A stretch of DNA of 64,000 bases from IMG/VR virus record IMGVR_UViG_3300030117_007745, positions 48,655 to 112,654 of that record; one strand, given 5' to 3'. Below the pieces are notes generated by a model, which had not been told where the DNA came from, ran no database searches, and was given only the letters and a program-made list of their open reading frames with translations. Source of the DNA: a virus. How positions within the stretch are numbered: the first letter of the stretch is position 1; every line of letters starts with the position of its first letter. Made by a program: the position numbers and the translations under genes. Positions 61,200 to 64,000 of the stretch are shown piece after piece.

Positions 61200-61571
61200 T
61201 TAATCCTTATTTTCCTCTTCTGGTTCGTCTTGAAACATGTCAACCGTAGAAATTTCTACAGAAACCCTAGGGGCAATTTGTCTAATGAAACCAACAATCG
61301 CCTTTTTAACATTATCTACTGACCCAAATTTACCTTCTTCGGTAGCAGCTATAAGAGCGTCATCGAGAAGTGACATAAACTCAACCACTTCATCTGGGCT
61401 ATTAATTAATTGAAAAAAATAATCCAAGCCCTTTTCAACGTCGAATGATGTATCTTCTCCTTTTTCTTTACTGGTTTTTAAGTTATAGGTAAACTTTTCC
61501 AATCCTTTCTTCTTAGAGGATTCAAATTCTTCCTTGATGATCTGTTTTAATCTTTGTTTTGTAATTTTCAT
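61200..61571 (-). CDS. Internal-head-type protein with MKITKQ leader
   Basis: 123 residues. Leader MKITKQRLKQIIKEEF with an I-K-E site. The rest is helical and acidic (GLDYFFQLINSPDEVVEFMSLLDDALI, MFQDEPEEENKD). No known family. ATGA overlap with the gene before it. Confidence 0.5.
   Translation of the reverse strand: MKITKQRLKQIIKEEFESSKKKGLEKFTYNLKTSKEKGEDTSFDVEKGLDYFFQLINSPDEVVEFMSLLDDALIAATEEGKFGSVDNVKKAIVGFIRQIAPRVSVEISTVDMFQDEPEEENKD
61524..61571 (-). repeat. MKITKQ leader module, copy 5
   Basis: First 16 codons, nearly identical to copy 4 over the first 30 bases. Confidence 0.75.
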
Positions 61572-64000
61572 TTTAGCTTGATCCTAATTCTTCTTTTTGG
61601 CCTCATCCCGCAATGCTTTTCTCTCAACCCTGACTTGGGTCTTTGGTCTCTCGCTCGCTTGGCAAACTCTGCGTCTTTTAGATCTGCAAATCCGGGGTTG
61701 GTCTCAAATTGTTTTGCTATAGGCACAATCTTACTTGATATCCACTCGCCAACAAAATCTGAGACCTCTTGCCAGTTATCATCTAACCATTTAAAACCAT
61801 TAATATAAGCGTAGTATACCTCTGGGTTTGATTTGCGGACGGCTCGCAGGTCCTTTAGTGGTATTGCATCAAAACCCATCGTTGCTACACCGTATGCTCC
61901 TTCAATCTTTCTATCGCCAATTTCTGATTCAAAAGAATCTTTGTGACTTTGCTTTATTGTATCTATCAAACGAAGTTCAGGTCTGAACCTAAAGTTAGGT
62001 CTAAAGAAATCAACACCCTGCTGCTTCATTATACTCCCATACTCTTCAGCACCCCTGCCTTGTTGAGTGCCCATCTCTGGCTTGTCCTCCAATCCGGGGA
62101 TTTCTATTTGCTTTCTCTTGTCCCTAGTTTTTTCAATAGGGGCTGCTAATTTATCTGTAATGTCTCTTAGGAGATCTCCACGGAGCGGTCTGGATCCAAA
62201 ACGAGTATCCAGCGCATCTTCAAGTTGCTTTACATAGCCATGCTGTCTATTAAAGATTTCTTTTTCCTCATCGGGTATGCTTATACCAACAGCCTGACCA
62301 TCGGGTAGGGCAGGGAAGAACTTTTGCATTTCCTTGAAGTTTCTCATCATATTTGGAATTTCAAAAACAGATGTGCCATAAAGATTTAACTTCCCTTGGT
62401 TAACATCGTATTTCATATACTTGAGGTTTGATAGCATTTCTTTTATGTTGCCTCTGCCTCCTGCTCCTTCATCCTCCAAAGCATTTCGTGGATCAATAGC
62501 AACCCCGTCATCAACAAGGTCGTTAAAGGTCTTTTCTATTGCTTCCTCAAAATGCTGATCGTATCTCTTCATCCTATCCAAGAACTGACGGAAGCCTTCA
62601 AGACCTTCTCTCGGAGATTCGTCATAATCAGGCGTCATACGCAAATAAAATTCATAATCACTACCATCCTGAACTTCATCAACATACATACCAGCAGAGT
62701 CAAATGCGCTTTGGATAAGATCTCTTACCATTTCTCTGTCAGAATACGCTCCATAAGCCTCTTCAAAGTCATCTGTGAGTTCTTTAGAGCCATCTACATT
62801 TTCCACTTCATAACGAAGTTGATCAAAGGGAGCGTCGTCTAGCTGAACACTTATGTTGCCTTCCCAATTCCACTCGTCGTCACCGTAATCATCGTAATAC
62901 ACACTAATATGTTCAAGGTCAGCGTCTTCAACCATTTGTCGGAGTTCTTCTGAACTAAAAGTGCCGGGAGGATCGTCTATTGTGCTTTGGTATGCTTCAT
63001 TAGCAATAAGACTCCAAGTATCCTGTGCTAACTCTATAAACTCCGAAGCGGCTTCTTCACCGTTATACAGCGTTGTATCACCAATTTTTGGAGGATCAAC
63101 TTCATAAGCCAAGTCTCCCTGACCTTGAAGATACTTTATAATATCTTCATAAAGCTTCACATCTTCCTCGTTCATTTCTTCTGGGTCGTCACTTCCTAAA
63201 AAGTCTTCTAATGAGTCGCCGTCCAATAAAGCACCAGCAATCATATCAACAAACTCGTCTTTTAGTGGATAATCAGGATTCTGCTTGATCGCAGGAGCAA
63301 TAAGATTATAAAACAAGATTCTTATAAGTTCATAATCATCAGTATATCCCTCATCTTCCACATCGAAGAACTCTTCAAACTCGCCGTTCTTATCATAGAC
63401 AAGAGCAATCTTTCTGTATTTGGAGTCATCGTTCAAATTTTTGTTGAGGATAAAATAGAAAGCCTTTCCTTGTCTTGTATAGGAATCATAATAATTTTGT
63501 GATCGGGTTGCTGAAATGCACCACTTGGTTTTCTTACCAAAAAAGCATGAGGCTTCTTGTGTTTCAGGGCGAATAATAAAAAAGTCTTCGTCGTCCTGTA
63601 GAATAGAAGCGCCACCAAGGGCCACTTCCTTTTCTTTTCTTTTTTCTTCAGAACTAGATAAACCAATGTCATCGATAAAGTTCTCAAGTTGATCAAGAGT
63701 TCTGAACTGATTAATATCGTTTGGGTATGGAGCTTTGCCTTCTTTCTTTCTATTCTTATTTAGTTGGCTGATTCTTTGCTTGGCTTTGTGAAAGTCAGTA
63801 ACAATAGGAACAATATCAAATATGCGTTCGTTTGCCAAGCCCGGAACATCATAGACACCAGCACCAGAGTCTTTCATTGCTCTTGTCATCCACATCAAGT
63901 AAGCGTTCTTGCCTGATGGGTCACTAGCCGAAAGTTGCTTGATGATTGGCTCGGCTATTTCAGGAAACTTTTTCATAGTATCCTGTAATCTGCCCTCTAT
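61568..64000 (-). CDS. Large internal-head-type protein, partial (N-terminus beyond window)
   Basis: At least 810 residues. No stop is found upstream of the ATG at 63976, and the frame runs to the window edge (IEGRLQDT before the ATG), so the true start lies outside. CFFGKKTKWCISATRSQNYY and GKAFYFILNKN are a pattern I recall from large-phage proteins of unknown function. Middle is acidic; the end is basic (REKHCGMRPKRRIRIKLK). Joined by ATGA to the next MKITKQ gene. Confidence 0.6.
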   Translation of the reverse strand: MEGRLQDTMKKFPEIAEPIIKQLSASDPSGKNAYLMWMTRAMKDSGAGVYDVPGLANERIFDIVPIVTDFHKAKQRISQLNKNRKKEGKAPYPNDINQFRTLDQLENFIDDIGLSSSEEKRKEKEVALGGASILQDDEDFFIIRPETQEASCFFGKKTKWCISATRSQNYYDSYTRQGKAFYFILNKNLNDDSKYRKIALVYDKNGEFEEFFDVEDEGYTDDYELIRILFYNLIAPAIKQNPDYPLKDEFVDMIAGALLDGDSLEDFLGSDDPEEMNEEDVKLYEDIIKYLQGQGDLAYEVDPPKIGDTTLYNGEEAASEFIELAQDTWSLIANEAYQSTIDDPPGTFSSEELRQMVEDADLEHISVYYDDYGDDEWNWEGNISVQLDDAPFDQLRYEVENVDGSKELTDDFEEAYGAYSDREMVRDLIQSAFDSAGMYVDEVQDGSDYEFYLRMTPDYDESPREGLEGFRQFLDRMKRYDQHFEEAIEKTFNDLVDDGVAIDPRNALEDEGAGGRGNIKEMLSNLKYMKYDVNQGKLNLYGTSVFEIPNMMRNFKEMQKFFPALPDGQAVGISIPDEEKEIFNRQHGYVKQLEDALDTRFGSRPLRGDLLRDITDKLAAPIEKTRDKRKQIEIPGLEDKPEMGTQQGRGAEEYGSIMKQQGVDFFRPNFRFRPELRLIDTIKQSHKDSFESEIGDRKIEGAYGVATMGFDAIPLKDLRAVRKSNPEVYYAYINGFKWLDDNWQEVSDFVGEWISSKIVPIAKQFETNPGFADLKDAEFAKRARDQRPKSGLREKHCGMRPKRRIRIKLK

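Overview
The window looks like part of a large tailed-phage genome (T4-like myovirus, probably jumbo size), AT-rich by eye and densely packed. Evidence for a phage: a baseplate/tail block (1-6265), a gp55-type late sigma factor (6299-6982), a GH25 endolysin (44847-45707), PhoH, a ClpP-type protease, a tubulin/FtsZ-like GTPase, a RecB-like nuclease, three tRNA genes and a tmRNA, and a long run of small charged proteins that look like internal head cargo. The host is not certain. A 724-residue lipoprotein with six MopE-type Cys/Asp motifs plus a VWA domain (52190-54364) resembles surface proteins of Myxococcota/Bradymonadia-type deltaproteobacteria, so a marine predator-like or deltaproteobacterial host is my best inference.

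Layout. (1) 1-7723, minus strand: tail/baseplate proteins (one running off the left edge, a spike-like protein, a spike carrying a DUF2272 wall-degrading domain), the late sigma factor and small conserved phage proteins. (2) 7732-34516, minus strand: about 33 consecutive, mostly overlapping genes for nucleotide-sugar synthesis and glycan transfer: RmlB- and RmlC-like enzymes, a split HldE (kinase plus adenylyltransferase), GDP-mannose 4,6-dehydratase, GDP-mannose 3,5-epimerase, a ColD-like 3-dehydratase with the Lys-to-His switch, a two-subunit thiamine-diphosphate enzyme, WecB, a UDP-sugar dehydrogenase, a GT11 fucosyltransferase, several other glycosyltransferases, aminotransferases, three small HAD phosphatases, cupins, a PhyH oxygenase and an adenylate-forming ligase. 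Read together they suggest a complex glycan with 6-deoxy, 3,6-dideoxy and possibly two-carbon-branched sugars, used to decorate the virion or alter the host surface. (3) 34513-42875: mixed early/middle genes (nuclease, PhoH, ClpP, tubulin-like, RNase H-like, nucleotidyltransferase, membrane and secreted proteins) and three tRNAs, with sigma70-like promoters. (4) 42872-43407: a sigma70-type promoter, a folded leader RNA and a complete tmRNA encoding the tag ANTDTYSEYALAA. (5) 43439-45976, plus strand: a putative head/tail protein and the lysis enzyme. (6) 45989-64000, minus strand: a block rich in putative internal head proteins. Five genes here begin with a nearly identical 16-codon module (MKITKQRLKxIIKEE-type), conserved even in DNA, and others begin with a W-x-x-F-x-x-E type leader. 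Both resemble T4 capsid-targeting sequences ending in an (I/L)-x-E site. PurA-family and VWA-lipoprotein genes sit among them.

Regulation: TTGACA/TATAAT-like promoters serve the tRNAs, the tmRNA leader, purA and a membrane-protein gene. A perfect TATAAATA stands ahead of the leftmost tail gene. A recurrent ACTATTTA motif stands just ahead of five gene starts, three of them without a Shine-Dalgarno sequence, and may be this phage's late promoter. No insertion sequence, CRISPR array or convincing intrinsic terminator was seen. Functions are read from motifs without database searches.
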